Of a stretch of 41,223 nt of DNA, positions 1-7,259 are shown piece after piece. The notes beneath the pieces were generated by a model. That model searched no databases, was not told the DNA's origin, and worked only from the letters and a program-made list of their open reading frames with translations. Origin of the DNA: a virus; IMG/VR virus record IMGVR_UViG_3300028394_003304, positions 1-41,223 of that record, one strand, 5' to 3'. The translations under genes were made by a program, and so were the position numbers. Position 1 is the stretch's first letter, and every line of letters starts with the position of its first letter.

Positions 1-765
1 AAGGAGCTAATACTTCTTATCAATAAATATCGACTGAATGATTATCTAAGAACGTGTTTTGATATCTATTCAAAGAAATGGGGCACAGAGAATTACCAAG
101 ATTTTGAGCTGGAGACACTTTCATTTAATGCAATATTTTTGGGTAAAAAGAAATATGTCGCTAATTTAGCTTTTGATTCAGGTATTCACACTGAGCCTTT
201 ATCGCAGCTAAAGTTTACTGGTGTTGAGATGATAAAAGGTGGTACCCCACCATTCGTTAGAGAAAAATTAGTTTATCTTACCAGATTTATCTTCTCCAAG
301 GGTAGAAGCTTTGATCTTAGAGAATTTGTTAAGGAGCTAAAGACTATTAAGAAAGAGTTTAAGGTACAAGAACCAAAAAATATATCAGCATCTGTAAATA
401 TCAATAATTACGAAAAGTTCATACTTAACGATAGTACAGGATTCGAAGTTGGTAAGGGGTGTCCAATACATGTTAGAGCATCGGGATATCACAACTACCT
501 TCTTAACTCATCTAAATATAAGAGTAAATATTCTCTAATAAGAAGTTCAGAAAAGATCAACTACTACTTTGTAAAAACAAAATCTATAGCTGATAATAAT
601 GTTTTTGCATATCCACAGGGGACATTTCCATACGAGTTTGCTCCACCCATAGATTATGATGAGCAATTCACAAAAACAATACTTGACCCGATTAATAGAT
701 TTATCGAGGTCATGGGGTATAATAAGATTAGTCCCAATTTATTCATGATTAATGCATTATTTTAA
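1..765 (+). CDS. 43: DNA polymerase, T4 gp43-like (family B), C-terminal part; start lies outside the window
   Basis: The reading frame is open from base 1, so only the last 254 codons are present. The product matches the thumb end of T4/RB69 gp43. Shared signs are the stretch KFTGVEMIKGGTPPFVRE, where RB69 has its K-x-x-G-M-E-x-x-x-x-x-T-P-K-A-V segment, a later G-C-P-I-H-V-R block like the RB69 C-P-F-H-I-R block, and a C-terminal D-Y-(x)5-K-T-(x)3-P-(I/L)-x-x-(F) block as in T4. The role is replicative DNA synthesis and proofreading; the palm and exonuclease motifs would lie upstream. The T4 polymerase ends in a clamp-binding peptide rich in F and D; here the tail is N-L-F-M-I-N-A-L-F, hydrophobic and possibly the equivalent. 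The stop codon overlaps the next start (TAATG). The family is recognised from memory of T4 and RB69, not by a search. Confidence 0.85.
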   Translation, partial: KELILLINKYRLNDYLRTCFDIYSKKWGTENYQDFELETLSFNAIFLGKKKYVANLAFDSGIHTEPLSQLKFTGVEMIKGGTPPFVREKLVYLTRFIFSKGRSFDLREFVKELKTIKKEFKVQEPKNISASVNINNYEKFILNDSTGFEVGKGCPIHVRASGYHNYLLNSSKYKSKYSLIRSSEKINYYFVKTKSIADNNVFAYPQGTFPYEFAPPIDYDEQFTKTILDPINRFIEVMGYNKISPNLFMINALF

Positions 766-953
766 TGGGTCTCAATAAAAGATATCTTCCTGAATTAGAT
801 GTTCTTTTGGAAGGAAGAAAGAGATACGAAACCGACGATGAATTTCTTAATGCAGTTGTTGGGAAAGCTGATGTCATAATGGGATCATGTGAATCTGTGG
901 ATTATATAGATGCCCTTTACGAAGAAATACAAAAAAAATCCAATAATGGATAG
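765..953 (+). CDS. small protein of unknown function, 62 aa
   Basis: The ATG overlaps the polymerase stop as TAATG, so it is translationally coupled to the polymerase gene. The product is hydrophilic, with E and K clusters and no membrane segment or recognisable motif. Its stop (TAG) overlaps the start of the next small gene. The tight overlap on both sides is the main reason to call it real. Function is unknown. Confidence 0.6.
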   Translation: MGLNKRYLPELDVLLEGRKRYETDDEFLNAVVGKADVIMGSCESVDYIDALYEEIQKKSNNG

Positions 954-1227
954 GTTTCTGATAGACCTATCAGACATGGGGGAATTCTATGAATATAGGC
1001 TTCTAATGATTGAGGAGGCTGAACATATACTTTCCGATAAAAAATCATACATACAGAGTAATTTTCTACCCGATCATGCTAAGCTACTTAAAATATCGGA
1101 CCTCATCGATTTTTTCATATTAGAGGGAGAGGATCTTATAGTTAGCGATCTTGCCAATATGGAAGATTCAATAAGAATTAGGATCTTTATGAAGTATAGC
1201 TCAAATAGTGAGAATCTTTATCACTAA
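946..1227 (+). CDS. small acidic protein of unknown function, 93 aa
   Basis: The start was chosen at 946 because that ATG overlaps the previous stop (ATGGATAG), as is usual in this window. An in-frame ATG at 910 would add 12 residues lying inside the previous gene. The product is helical and acidic (MDRFLIDLSDMGEFYEYR at the N terminus) with no known motif. It is the last gene of the polymerase operon before a promoter-like element at 1255. Confidence 0.6.
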   Translation: MDRFLIDLSDMGEFYEYRLLMIEEAEHILSDKKSYIQSNFLPDHAKLLKISDLIDFFILEGEDLIVSDLANMEDSIRIRIFMKYSSNSENLYH

Positions 1228-1254
1228 TCTATTATAAATGGTTATATCCATGGT

Positions 1255-1263
1255 GATATATAC
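1255..1263 (+). promoter_or_regulatory. putative late promoter, GATATATAC
   Basis: One mismatch from the recurrent GATATATAA element of this window. It lies 21 nt before the start of the ATP-grasp fusion gene. The role is inferred from recurrence and position only. Confidence 0.45.
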
Positions 1264-1284
1264 ACTGTAAAATAACAGAAATTA

Positions 1285-2742
1285 ATGTCATCTAAAAAAA
1301 TACTTAATTTTTTCTCTTTCCTGAATGAGGCAAAGGCTGAAACCACTAAGGTTATCGTATTAACGGGTAATGTTAAAGGTAGTAAGACATCAACATCATT
1401 CAAGGAAGAATGTGAAAAAAGAAAAATAGAATGCCATATCATTGACGTAAATGATGCGGTTTTAGAAAAAGTGTATAACGGGCATCTTTTAAAAACAGAG
1501 GATGAACAAATACTAATCGAGCCCAATTCAACGGTGATTGTACCAAGGAGGGGTGTTCTTGAGAATTCATACACTAAGCAAATATTACTTTCATTGGAAG
1601 AAGCTAGATATTTCACAATAAATAGTCTGGAATCTATGGAGGCATGCGAAAATAAATTCGTTACCTCACAGATAATGGAGGAATACGGATTACCAGTTCC
1701 TAGATATTCGTTAGTACCAAACGAGGATTTTCTAGATAAGGCGCTGGAAGCAGTTGGTGGTAAATTCCCTGTCATTATGAAGCTTCTTTCTGGTACCCAA
1801 GGTATCGGAGTTTCGATAGTTGATTCTTATGCTTCACTCAAATCAGTTTACCAAACAATAAGAAAACTTGACGATACCAACGAGATTCTAATACAGGAGA
1901 AAATTAATTCAAAGTCTGATCTTAGAATACAGGTAATAATTAAGAAATTTGATCCGCTAAATCCTAATGCTGATAACTGTATCATTTTGGGATCTATGGA
2001 AAGAAAGGCAGTCGATAAGGATTTTAGAACCAATTATTCTTTGGGTGGAAGCGTTTCAAAATTTGAAATATCAGAAGAGATTAAAGACATTGCATGCAAA
2101 GCAGCAAATGCAGTTGGATGCCACTGGTGTGGAGTTGATATCATGATCGACGAGAAAACTAAGAAACCCTACATTTTAGAGGTTAATTCATCGCCAGGCA
2201 CAGAAGGTATATCCAAAGCAATAGGTAAACCTATCGTTGATGATGTTATAGATTATCTAATCGACAAGGAAAACTGGGCGTACTCAAACATGGAGGTTGG
2301 ATACCTTGAGAATATTAACATTCCTGGTGTTGGTTATGTTGTTGCTAAGTTTGATACTGGTAATGGTGCTAAATCATGTTCACTACAAGCTGATAGCATA
2401 GAAGAGAAGGATGGAAAATTAATATGGTCTATTGGGAAGAAAAAATTTGTTAATGATATAGTTGGTTATTCTGATGCCGAAGTTGGTAGAGATGTACACA
2501 CAAGACCAATTATAGAACTAGATATTGTTTTTGACGGAATTACCATACCCTCTGTTATGATATCACCAGTGGACAGAGCAGATAAAAGCACACCATTCTT
2601 AGTAAACAGAGCTCTGATGAGAAGAATGGGACTTATAGTTAACCCCTATAAAGCATTTGTTGTTAGTAATGAGCCTGACGATAAATATAGTGTTAAACTT
2701 GCAAAGGGTGAAGCCCACGCAGGAATTGAATTTGAAAAATAA
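1285..2742 (+). CDS. RimK-like ATP-grasp ligase fused to a retropepsin-like domain, with head-targeting-like N terminus
   Basis: 485 aa. Residues about 1-17 (MSSKKILNFFSFLNEAK) resemble a T4 capsid-targeting peptide with a possible prohead-protease site at L-N-E/A. Residues about 20-330 form a RimK/GshB-type ATP-grasp: the pre-ATP-grasp half, then P-V-I-M-K-L-L-S-G-T-Q-G-I-G-V (ATP-binding lysine and glycine-rich loop), I-L-I-Q-E-K, a D-L-R-I-Q-V segment, and the metal-binding stretch Y-I-L-E-V-N-S-S-P-G-T-E-G. Residues about 340-470 match the retropepsin-like domain that accompanies RimK (COG4067/RimB type): active-site K-F-D-T-G-N-G-A-K-S and later R-P-I-I-E-L-D and F-L-V-N-R-A-L. RimK enzymes add glutamate to the C terminus of ribosomal protein S6. 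The substrate here is not known. A single chain with ligase and protease-like halves could modify and unmodify one target. Confidence 0.85.
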   Translation: MSSKKILNFFSFLNEAKAETTKVIVLTGNVKGSKTSTSFKEECEKRKIECHIIDVNDAVLEKVYNGHLLKTEDEQILIEPNSTVIVPRRGVLENSYTKQILLSLEEARYFTINSLESMEACENKFVTSQIMEEYGLPVPRYSLVPNEDFLDKALEAVGGKFPVIMKLLSGTQGIGVSIVDSYASLKSVYQTIRKLDDTNEILIQEKINSKSDLRIQVIIKKFDPLNPNADNCIILGSMERKAVDKDFRTNYSLGGSVSKFEISEEIKDIACKAANAVGCHWCGVDIMIDEKTKKPYILEVNSSPGTEGISKAIGKPIVDDVIDYLIDKENWAYSNMEVGYLENINIPGVGYVVAKFDTGNGAKSCSLQADSIEEKDGKLIWSIGKKKFVNDIVGYSDAEVGRDVHTRPIIELDIVFDGITIPSVMISPVDRADKSTPFLVNRALMRRMGLIVNPYKAFVVSNEPDDKYSVKLAKGEAHAGIEFEK

Positions 2743-2752
2743 TAAATAAATA

Positions 2753-2965
2753 ATGAAAAATCTAAAAGAATTCGGTAAAATACAAGAATCCGAGCAACAA
2801 GAAAAAACTGAAAAAATCCAAGTACTTCTTTCAAGTGAGGATATGAGTGACCTTGGAAGAAAGATCTCCAAAGAGGCTTTAGCTAAAGGCGAAGCACCAG
2901 TTTCTATCTCACATTATGTAAGAAAGCTAATTAGAAAAAATCTAGGTAAAACTACTACGGATTAA
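2753..2965 (+). CDS. small protein with head-targeting-like N terminus, 70 aa
   Basis: Begins MKNLKEFGKIQESEQQ, which fits the short terminal motif seen in several proteins of this window, with a possible I-Q-E/S cleavage step. The rest is a charged helix followed by a basic C-terminal part (Y-V-R-K-L-I-R-K-N-L-G-K). The C-terminal half looks like a small helical or ribbon-helix-helix DNA-binding unit, but that is a weak guess. It follows the ATP-grasp fusion by 10 nt and probably shares its transcript. It ends 4 nt inside the convergent acidic gene. Confidence 0.65.
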   Translation: MKNLKEFGKIQESEQQEKTEKIQVLLSSEDMSDLGRKISKEALAKGEAPVSISHYVRKLIRKNLGKTTTD

Positions 2966-3315
2966 ATACTAGAAAAGTATTCTGAATATTTCAATACCCT
3001 GTTAGGATTTTCTATCGGGGTATTTTTTTGTTCCGTGTCTTCGTTGTCATCAGAGTCTTCGTCGTCTGAATCTTCATCCGTATCATCCGATTCGATTTCC
3101 TCCTGATCTTGAGGATCATTATACTCTTCAGGATAATCTGGCTCCGAATCAACTAGGGTCTCTTCCGTATCGTCATTACCCTCAGTATCGAATTCTTCTG
3201 TATCGTCGGGTAATTCTTCATTGTCCCATGATGCAGAACCTTCGCTTCTACCTTCTTCTTGATTCAACGAATCGCTATGTGTAGCAAATTCGTCATTTTC
3301 TAATGTGATTTTCAT
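2962..3315 (-). CDS. very acidic protein with an aromatic C-terminal tail, 117 aa
   Basis: More than a third of the residues are D or E, in runs such as D-D-T-D-E-D-S-D-D-E-D-S-D-D, so most of the chain should be disordered. The last residues, VLKYSEYFSSI, resemble the hydrophobic-x-x-F-x-x-F head-targeting-like motif of other proteins here, but at the C terminus. No open frame exists on the other strand across this 380 bp, which supports it as a gene. It could be a DNA mimic, a scaffold-like or an internal head protein; nothing decides between these. Codon bias from GAT/GAA repeats makes spurious ORFs possible. Confidence 0.6.
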   Translation of the reverse strand: MKITLENDEFATHSDSLNQEEGRSEGSASWDNEELPDDTEEFDTEGNDDTEETLVDSEPDYPEEYNDPQDQEEIESDDTDEDSDDEDSDDNEDTEQKNTPIENPNRVLKYSEYFSSI

Positions 3316-3344
3316 ATTTATAATTTTAGTTAAATATATATCAT
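3316..3344. promoter_or_regulatory. 29-bp divergent intergenic region with ATATATATC core
   Basis: Lies between divergent starts at 3315 (minus) and 3345 (plus). Read on the minus strand it contains GATATATAT, one mismatch from the recurrent GATATATAA element; the plus strand has AAATATATATC. A bidirectional late promoter is inferred, as also at 35374-35423. Confidence 0.35.
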
Positions 3345-3671
3345 ATGAAAAAATTAATGGAATTTGACGACTTCTCCGACTCTGGAGATATTCTGGGTCT
3401 TAATGATATGGAAAGAGAACAGATAAAAACTTGGATACAGAAGTATGAAAAGTACTTCAATTTCCATGATAGCGGTAATTTTATGGATTCAATTGATCAG
3501 ATAACGAAAGACGCCCTGGAACAGTTAGATATAGATAAATCAAAATCCGACGAGGTTCAGGACTATATCCAAAGTTTATATGATCTATCTGACGGAATAT
3601 CCGTTATAATGGCACCCAATAAGGAACTAAATCTAAATGACATAGATCAGGTACAAAGATTCCAATATTAA
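3345..3671 (+). CDS. acidic protein with head-targeting-like N terminus, unknown function, 108 aa
   Basis: Begins MKKLMEFDDFSDSGD, matching the F-x-x-F terminal pattern. The rest is helical and acidic with no motif I recognise. A terminator follows 16 nt after the stop, so this is a short transcription unit starting in the divergent intergenic region. An internal head or prohead-core role is inferred from the N terminus alone. Confidence 0.65.
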   Translation: MKKLMEFDDFSDSGDILGLNDMEREQIKTWIQKYEKYFNFHDSGNFMDSIDQITKDALEQLDIDKSKSDEVQDYIQSLYDLSDGISVIMAPNKELNLNDIDQVQRFQY

Positions 3672-3687
3672 ATATAATAAGACGCTT

Positions 3688-3711
3688 AAACCTGGTATAT
3701 CCGGTTTTTTT
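3688..3711 (+). terminator. intrinsic terminator
   Basis: Arms AAACCTGG and CCGGTTT around a TATAT loop, followed by a run of seven T. One mismatch in the stem. Ends the 3345-3671 unit just before a sigma-A-type promoter. Confidence 0.6.
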
Positions 3712-3719
3712 GCGTAAAA

Positions 3720-3751
3720 TTTTTTTATCCCGTAATTTCCTTCTATCTTTG
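3720..3751 (+). promoter_or_regulatory. Bacteroidota-type promoter, T7-N17-TATCTTTG
   Basis: Seven T at 3720-3726, exactly 17 nt, then TATCTTTG at 3744-3751, a match to the Bacteroidota -7 box TAnnTTTG. Five other sites in this window share the same spacing. Drives the membrane protein/transglycosylase unit. Confidence 0.75.
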
Positions 3752-3775
3752 CAATGTAATTTTAAAATAATAATC

Positions 3776-4102
3776 ATGGACACACAGAAATTTAATTTTA
3801 AAAAATTCGTTGGAACTTTTAAGGAATTCTTCAGTAATTTAGGGAAAGTGGCAGCTATTCTTACTGCTATTGCATCAGGTTATGCTGCATCAGAAATCTA
3901 TCATCGATATGATAGCACCGTAAAAGCACACAAAATGCAGGATGCAAAAACATCCAAGGAAACATCGGTTGCGATTAATGAAAGAGGTGAGCTAATGGTT
4001 ATTAATAGGGGATCTGGTACTTATCAGATGTTTGATAATCAGGTAGGCCGGACCATCTTTAATCTTTACGCATCAAAAATATATTTAGAAAGAAAACAAT
4101 AA
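3776..4102 (+). CDS. membrane-associated protein of unknown function, 108 aa
   Basis: The ATG at 3776 was chosen because it lies 24 nt after the -7 box of the promoter; an in-frame start at 3710 would precede the promoter. Residues about 22-42 (V-A-A-I-L-T-A-I-A-S-G-Y-A) form one likely membrane segment after a basic, aromatic N terminus. The C-terminal half is soluble. It is 4 nt from a transglycosylase gene, so a role at the envelope during lysis or entry is plausible. No family recognised. Confidence 0.65.
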   Translation: MDTQKFNFKKFVGTFKEFFSNLGKVAAILTAIASGYAASEIYHRYDSTVKAHKMQDAKTSKETSVAINERGELMVINRGSGTYQMFDNQVGRTIFNLYASKIYLERKQ

Positions 4103-4106
4103 GACT

Positions 4107-4619
4107 ATGTTTAGAGCAATTTTCACTTTATTAGGTGTATTCATGCTTGGAACATTATCATTCTTCTATTTTGAAGTTAAAAATGAAGAATCGGATACAC
4201 TAAAGGCGGGGAAGATAACAACTGACTCGCCGCCATGTCTGCAGATGCATTACTTTATAGAAAAGTATGCTGATGAGTATGGTATCCCAAAAAATTATGC
4301 CTATGGTATAGCTTGGAAGGAAACCAGATACAGTGGACCTTTCCATTGGGATTATGATCCACAACAAACAAGCTGTGTTGGAGCATTAGGACCAATGCAA
4401 ATTATGCCAGCAACAGCTGGAATGATGTGGAAAGGAATAGATATAACTAAGGAACAATTAAAAAGCGACATCGAGCTAAATGTTAAGACCAGCATGAAGC
4501 TACTTCGCCACCTATATGAAAGGTACAATAATTGGAAGCTAGTTTTCGGAGCATATAACACAGGTAGACCAATGGTTAACCAATATGCCATGGATGTTTA
4601 TAACTATAAGATAAAATAA
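4107..4619 (+). CDS. membrane-anchored lytic transglycosylase (SLT/Lyz-like)
   Basis: 170 aa. An N-terminal membrane segment spans about residues 4-21. The rest is an SLT domain: catalytic Glu72 in A-W-K-E-T-R-Y-S, the conserved G-A-L-G-P-M-Q-I-M-P-A-T-A at about 92-104, and A-Y-N-T-G at about 149-153. Such enzymes cleave the MurNAc-GlcNAc bond of peptidoglycan with formation of 1,6-anhydro ends. The anchor directs it to the inner membrane with the domain in the periplasm, which suits lysis or envelope remodelling rather than a tail-tip lysin. It follows the membrane protein by 4 nt and precedes a membrane micropeptide by 1 nt. Confidence 0.88.
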   Translation: MFRAIFTLLGVFMLGTLSFFYFEVKNEESDTLKAGKITTDSPPCLQMHYFIEKYADEYGIPKNYAYGIAWKETRYSGPFHWDYDPQQTSCVGALGPMQIMPATAGMMWKGIDITKEQLKSDIELNVKTSMKLLRHLYERYNNWKLVFGAYNTGRPMVNQYAMDVYNYKIK

Positions 4620-4620
4620 A

Positions 4621-4701
4621 ATGTTAAAACTTTTACTATTAGCAGCAATAATAATAATTGCAATATGGCTTTCATTACCTGACAATAAAAAGAATCCCTA
4701 A
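4621..4701 (+). CDS. single-pass membrane micropeptide, 26 aa
   Basis: Encodes MLKLLLLAAIIIIAIW followed by a short charged tail S-L-P-D-N-K-K-N-P. It starts 1 nt after the transglycosylase stop, and its stop lies within the following terminator stem. A hydrophobic helix of this size beside a wall-cutting enzyme could be a holin- or pinholin-like or accessory peptide; this is inference. Confidence 0.5.
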   Translation: MLKLLLLAAIIIIAIWLSLPDNKKNP

Positions 4702-4715
4702 TCGGATTCTTTTTA
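4687..4715 (+). terminator. intrinsic terminator
   Basis: AAAAAGAATCC, a short loop, GGATTCTTTTT: perfect 11-bp stem running into a T tract. The stop codon of the 26-aa peptide falls in the loop. Confidence 0.8.
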
Positions 4716-4750
4716 TTTATTTGAGTATAAGTATAATTAAATATTAATTA

Positions 4751-5665
4751 ATGACACCAACCAAAGCACTTTACGTCGACTGGCATTTACCTAGAAAAAA
4801 TTCAGGACGGAATACTCCGTTTAGAAAGGCATGGGAGATAGCGATGATAATAAGAACAACCTATTTTTCTAAGCATATAAATGGTCTTTCACCTGTTCTA
4901 TATTGTGATAAGGATATTTATGATTACTATGAAAGCATAGATCTATTAAAACATTTTGACGAGGTTCATCCCATACTTCCCGATTCTGTTGATTTTAATC
5001 CAAGCGTATTTTGGGCTGCGGGAAAATTCTTTGCAATGCTGCATTGTGACGAGGATTTTTTAATGATGGATCTCGATGCTGAGGTGAGATTTAAAATTGA
5101 TTTTGATAATGCCGATGTGTATTGTGCACACATGGAGGATGTATCGGAGGATGATGTTTACTTCTATCCAAATCCGGTATATCTCGAACCAAAGGATACT
5201 CTGGGTAATAAGTATGGTATAGAATGGGGAGATCTTGCATGTAACACAGCTATTCTTGCGTTTAAGGAGCTATCACTAGCTAAGGAATATGCTAGTTCGG
5301 CTTTGGAATTTATTCGAAGCATAGACTCTATAAATCCAGCATTTGAGAAAGTTGCCTATATACTTTTGGCTGAACAAAGATTCCTGTATGAATTTACGAG
5401 ATCTAAAAAATTAAAATTAAAAACCCTGATACAGGGCAAATATATTCCCAGTGCATTAAAAAACGGAGCGGCATTTATAAACTCCGATGTTGATGCTGTC
5501 GGGGAGAGAGGATTTCTGCATGTGTGGGGATTCAAGGTCGATATACACGGAAATGAGGAAGCGGAGCAATCATTTTTTGGATCTCTGATAACGTCCAGAC
5601 TAAATCTAAAGGATGATATAGTTGGATCTGTTTCCAAAAACTATGACCTCCACGTGAATACATAG
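4751..5665 (+). CDS. possible glycosyltransferase-like protein, 304 aa
   Basis: No confident family. The first half suggests a nucleotide-sugar (GT-A) fold: an alternating N terminus, L-S-P-V-L-Y-C-D, then F-L-M-M-D-L-D-A-E-V with a D-x-D-like step at about residue 112, and later D-L-A-C-N-T-A-I-L-A-F. The C-terminal part has G-E-R-G-F-L-H-V-W-G. Proteins of similar build occur in Bacteroidota as uncharacterised domains. It lies alone after a terminator. If a glycosyltransferase, it would be one of five in the window. Confidence 0.45.
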   Translation: MTPTKALYVDWHLPRKNSGRNTPFRKAWEIAMIIRTTYFSKHINGLSPVLYCDKDIYDYYESIDLLKHFDEVHPILPDSVDFNPSVFWAAGKFFAMLHCDEDFLMMDLDAEVRFKIDFDNADVYCAHMEDVSEDDVYFYPNPVYLEPKDTLGNKYGIEWGDLACNTAILAFKELSLAKEYASSALEFIRSIDSINPAFEKVAYILLAEQRFLYEFTRSKKLKLKTLIQGKYIPSALKNGAAFINSDVDAVGERGFLHVWGFKVDIHGNEEAEQSFFGSLITSRLNLKDDIVGSVSKNYDLHVNT

Positions 5666-5669
5666 TAGG

Positions 5670-5819
5670 TTGGATGATAATAAAAATACGGAATTCTTTT
5701 TATTCGTTAAGAAATTTTCGGATGATATGGGCATTAATATAAATGATGTTCTAATGAATGATGGATTAATAAAGATACTCGAAAAAATGTTTACGGAAAG
5801 AGGAAACAAAAAAGAATAA
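5670..5819 (+). CDS. small protein with TTG start, 49 aa
   Basis: Starts at TTG 5670, 4 nt after the previous stop, preceded by AGTAGG. Product is L-D-D-N-K-N-T-E-F-F-L-F-V-K-K-F at the start and a helical, charged remainder. No motif. It fills the gap up to the tmRNA. The non-ATG start lowers confidence. Confidence 0.45.
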   Translation: MDDNKNTEFFLFVKKFSDDMGININDVLMNDGLIKILEKMFTERGNKKE

Positions 5820-5839
5820 GTATCATTTAATAAACATAT

Positions 5840-6278
5840 GGGGCTGACCAGGTATTGATTGGCAGCATTAGTTCTTTGAGATGCAGGCAGAGTTAGTATT
5901 GGAAACTCTTAAATAACCTATACAACGCTTTAAACGGCAAAACAAATGTTTGGGATACCATCAACCAGTTTGGTGCTCCCGTAGCTCAAGTTGAGTTCGC
6001 AGTAGCGGCTTAACCGTCGGGTCTCACTTACCTAGGAACAGAAAGGTGAAAGCGGGAAAAAGGGTTAACAGTACCACAATCCGGCATTCCATCAGTAACC
6101 CTGAAATACCATTAAGATCGCTGTTAATGGGTGCCAAATGGAAGTCTAGTTCACGATAAACCGAACCATTAAAATAAGGGAATCGTAAATTTTGTCAATT
6201 TAGAAAAATTGTCTAAGCCTGTGAATGAGTCCTTAGGGTTAACTGAGCAAGACGCGGGTTCGATTCCCGCCAGTTCCA
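5840..6278 (+). ncRNA. ssrA: transfer-messenger RNA (tmRNA)
   Basis: The 5' end GGGGCTG pairs with the 3' CAGTTCC (7 bp with two G-U pairs), followed by discriminator A at 6278. The T arm is GCGGG-TTCGATT-CCCGC at 6254-6270. CCA is not encoded (CTG follows), so it must be added. The tag frame ends ...V-E-F-A-V-A-A at a TAA (6011-6013), the A-x-A-A ending recognised by ClpXP. The frame is open upstream; by distance from the 5' end (E. coli resumes near base 90) the resume codon is GCT 5927 or GGC 5936, giving a tag of about 25-28 residues, longer than the roughly ten of most bacteria. At 439 nt it is a little long. The function is to rescue stalled ribosomes and tag the nascent chain. The 5' and 3' ends are well supported; the resume codon is not. 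Confidence 0.92.
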
Positions 6279-6292
6279 CTGACGCTATTTCG

Positions 6293-6327
6293 TACTTTAG
6301 TTTGGATATATAATCTAAACTAAAGTA
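6293..6327 (+). promoter_or_regulatory. 15-bp-arm hairpin with a GATATATAA promoter motif inside
   Basis: TACTTTAGTTTGGAT and ATCTAAACTAAAGTA form a 15-bp stem (one G-U) around the loop ATATA. The putative late promoter GATATATAA (6305-6313) spans the loop. The 3' arm ends 5 nt before the endonuclease ATG. A read-through transcript from the tmRNA would fold the hairpin over the start region, while a transcript starting just downstream of the TATA motif would lack the 5' arm. T4 I-TevI is controlled in this way; the parallel is inference. Confidence 0.65.
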
Positions 6328-6332
6328 TAGAA

Positions 6333-7175
6333 ATGCCAAGAAAGAAACATAAATACCACTACATCTACAAAATAACTTGCACCAAAACCAAAAGATATTA
6401 TATTGGAATGCACTCAACCGATAAACTGAATGATGGTTACATGGGAGGAGGAAAAAGAATAAGAAATTCGATAAGAAGGCATGGCAAGGAAGCACACACC
6501 AAGGAGATTTTGGAATATTTTGATGACAGGGAATCATTAAGAAACAGAGAGATTATATTAGTTAACGAGGATCTATTAAATGATCCGATGTGTATGAATT
6601 TACAACCCGGAGGTGGAGGGGGAATAATAAACAAAACACATCTAAAGGATTTTTGTCAGGCTGGAAATAAAGCATTCATCGAGAAACTAAAAGACGATGA
6701 CTATAGGAACAGATTTATCGAGAGCACAAAGGAAGGAAGGGAAAGGGGGGTTGCTAAAGCCAAAGAACTCTATGAAAAGGGTGCATATAGGCTGGACACT
6801 TTTAAAGGCCGAACACATACGCCAGAAACGATTTTAAAGATGAAAGAATCAAAGAAATCACACGGGGAGGGGAATAAAAACTCCCAGTTCGGAAAGAAAT
6901 GGATAAGAAATTTGGAAACAATGGAATGCATAAAGATAGACTCTTCTGAGTACGAAAAGTATGTAAGCTTAGGTTGGGAATCCGGAAGATTTCCGGATTC
7001 CGGTGGATCTTCTGTTAAACTAACCGAATCTCAAATCATTGAAATAAAAACTATGTTATTTAAAAATGTTAAAGTGACCGAAATAGCTAAAATTTTTCAA
7101 ACATCGATAACGACCATTAGAAAAATAAATCGAGGTGATATCTGGAACCATGTTAATATAAACAGATTGGATTAA
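6333..7175 (+). CDS. GIY-YIG homing endonuclease
   Basis: 280 aa. N-terminal GIY-YIG domain: Y-I-Y-K-I-T at residues 10-15 and Y-Y-I-G-M-H-S at 22-28, then G-G-G-K-R-I-R-N-S-I-R-R-H-G and the conserved acidic step R-N-R-E-I-I-L-V-N. M-N-L-Q-P-G-G-G-G-G ends the domain. The C-terminal 60 residues hold a helix-turn-helix-like unit (V-T-E-I-A-K-I-F-Q-T-S-I-T-T-I-R-K-I). Such enzymes make site-specific double-strand breaks and spread by repair, as T4 Seg proteins do. It lies 54 nt after the tmRNA, a typical position next to a conserved RNA gene. No intron is visible in the tmRNA. Confidence 0.92.
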   Translation: MPRKKHKYHYIYKITCTKTKRYYIGMHSTDKLNDGYMGGGKRIRNSIRRHGKEAHTKEILEYFDDRESLRNREIILVNEDLLNDPMCMNLQPGGGGGIINKTHLKDFCQAGNKAFIEKLKDDDYRNRFIESTKEGRERGVAKAKELYEKGAYRLDTFKGRTHTPETILKMKESKKSHGEGNKNSQFGKKWIRNLETMECIKIDSSEYEKYVSLGWESGRFPDSGGSSVKLTESQIIEIKTMLFKNVKVTEIAKIFQTSITTIRKINRGDIWNHVNINRLD

Positions 7176-7227
7176 AACATAAAATTATATCAAATAATGG
7201 ATTTTAATGAAACAAATCTGTGCAATT

Positions 7228-7236
7228 GATATATAA
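7228..7236 (+). promoter_or_regulatory. putative late promoter, GATATATAA
   Basis: Exact match to the recurrent element, 23 nt upstream of the ATG at 7260. Confidence 0.55.
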
Positions 7237-7259
7237 AATTAAATTAAAATAAAAACACT

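Noticed and set aside
1242-1775. 177-codon frame on the minus strand inside the ATP-grasp gene
   Set aside because: Lies opposite a gene with clear domain motifs; its own product has no recognisable pattern.
6169-6537. 122-codon minus-strand frame across the tmRNA end and endonuclease start
   Set aside because: Overlaps a tmRNA supported by stem pairing and a GIY-YIG domain on the other strand.
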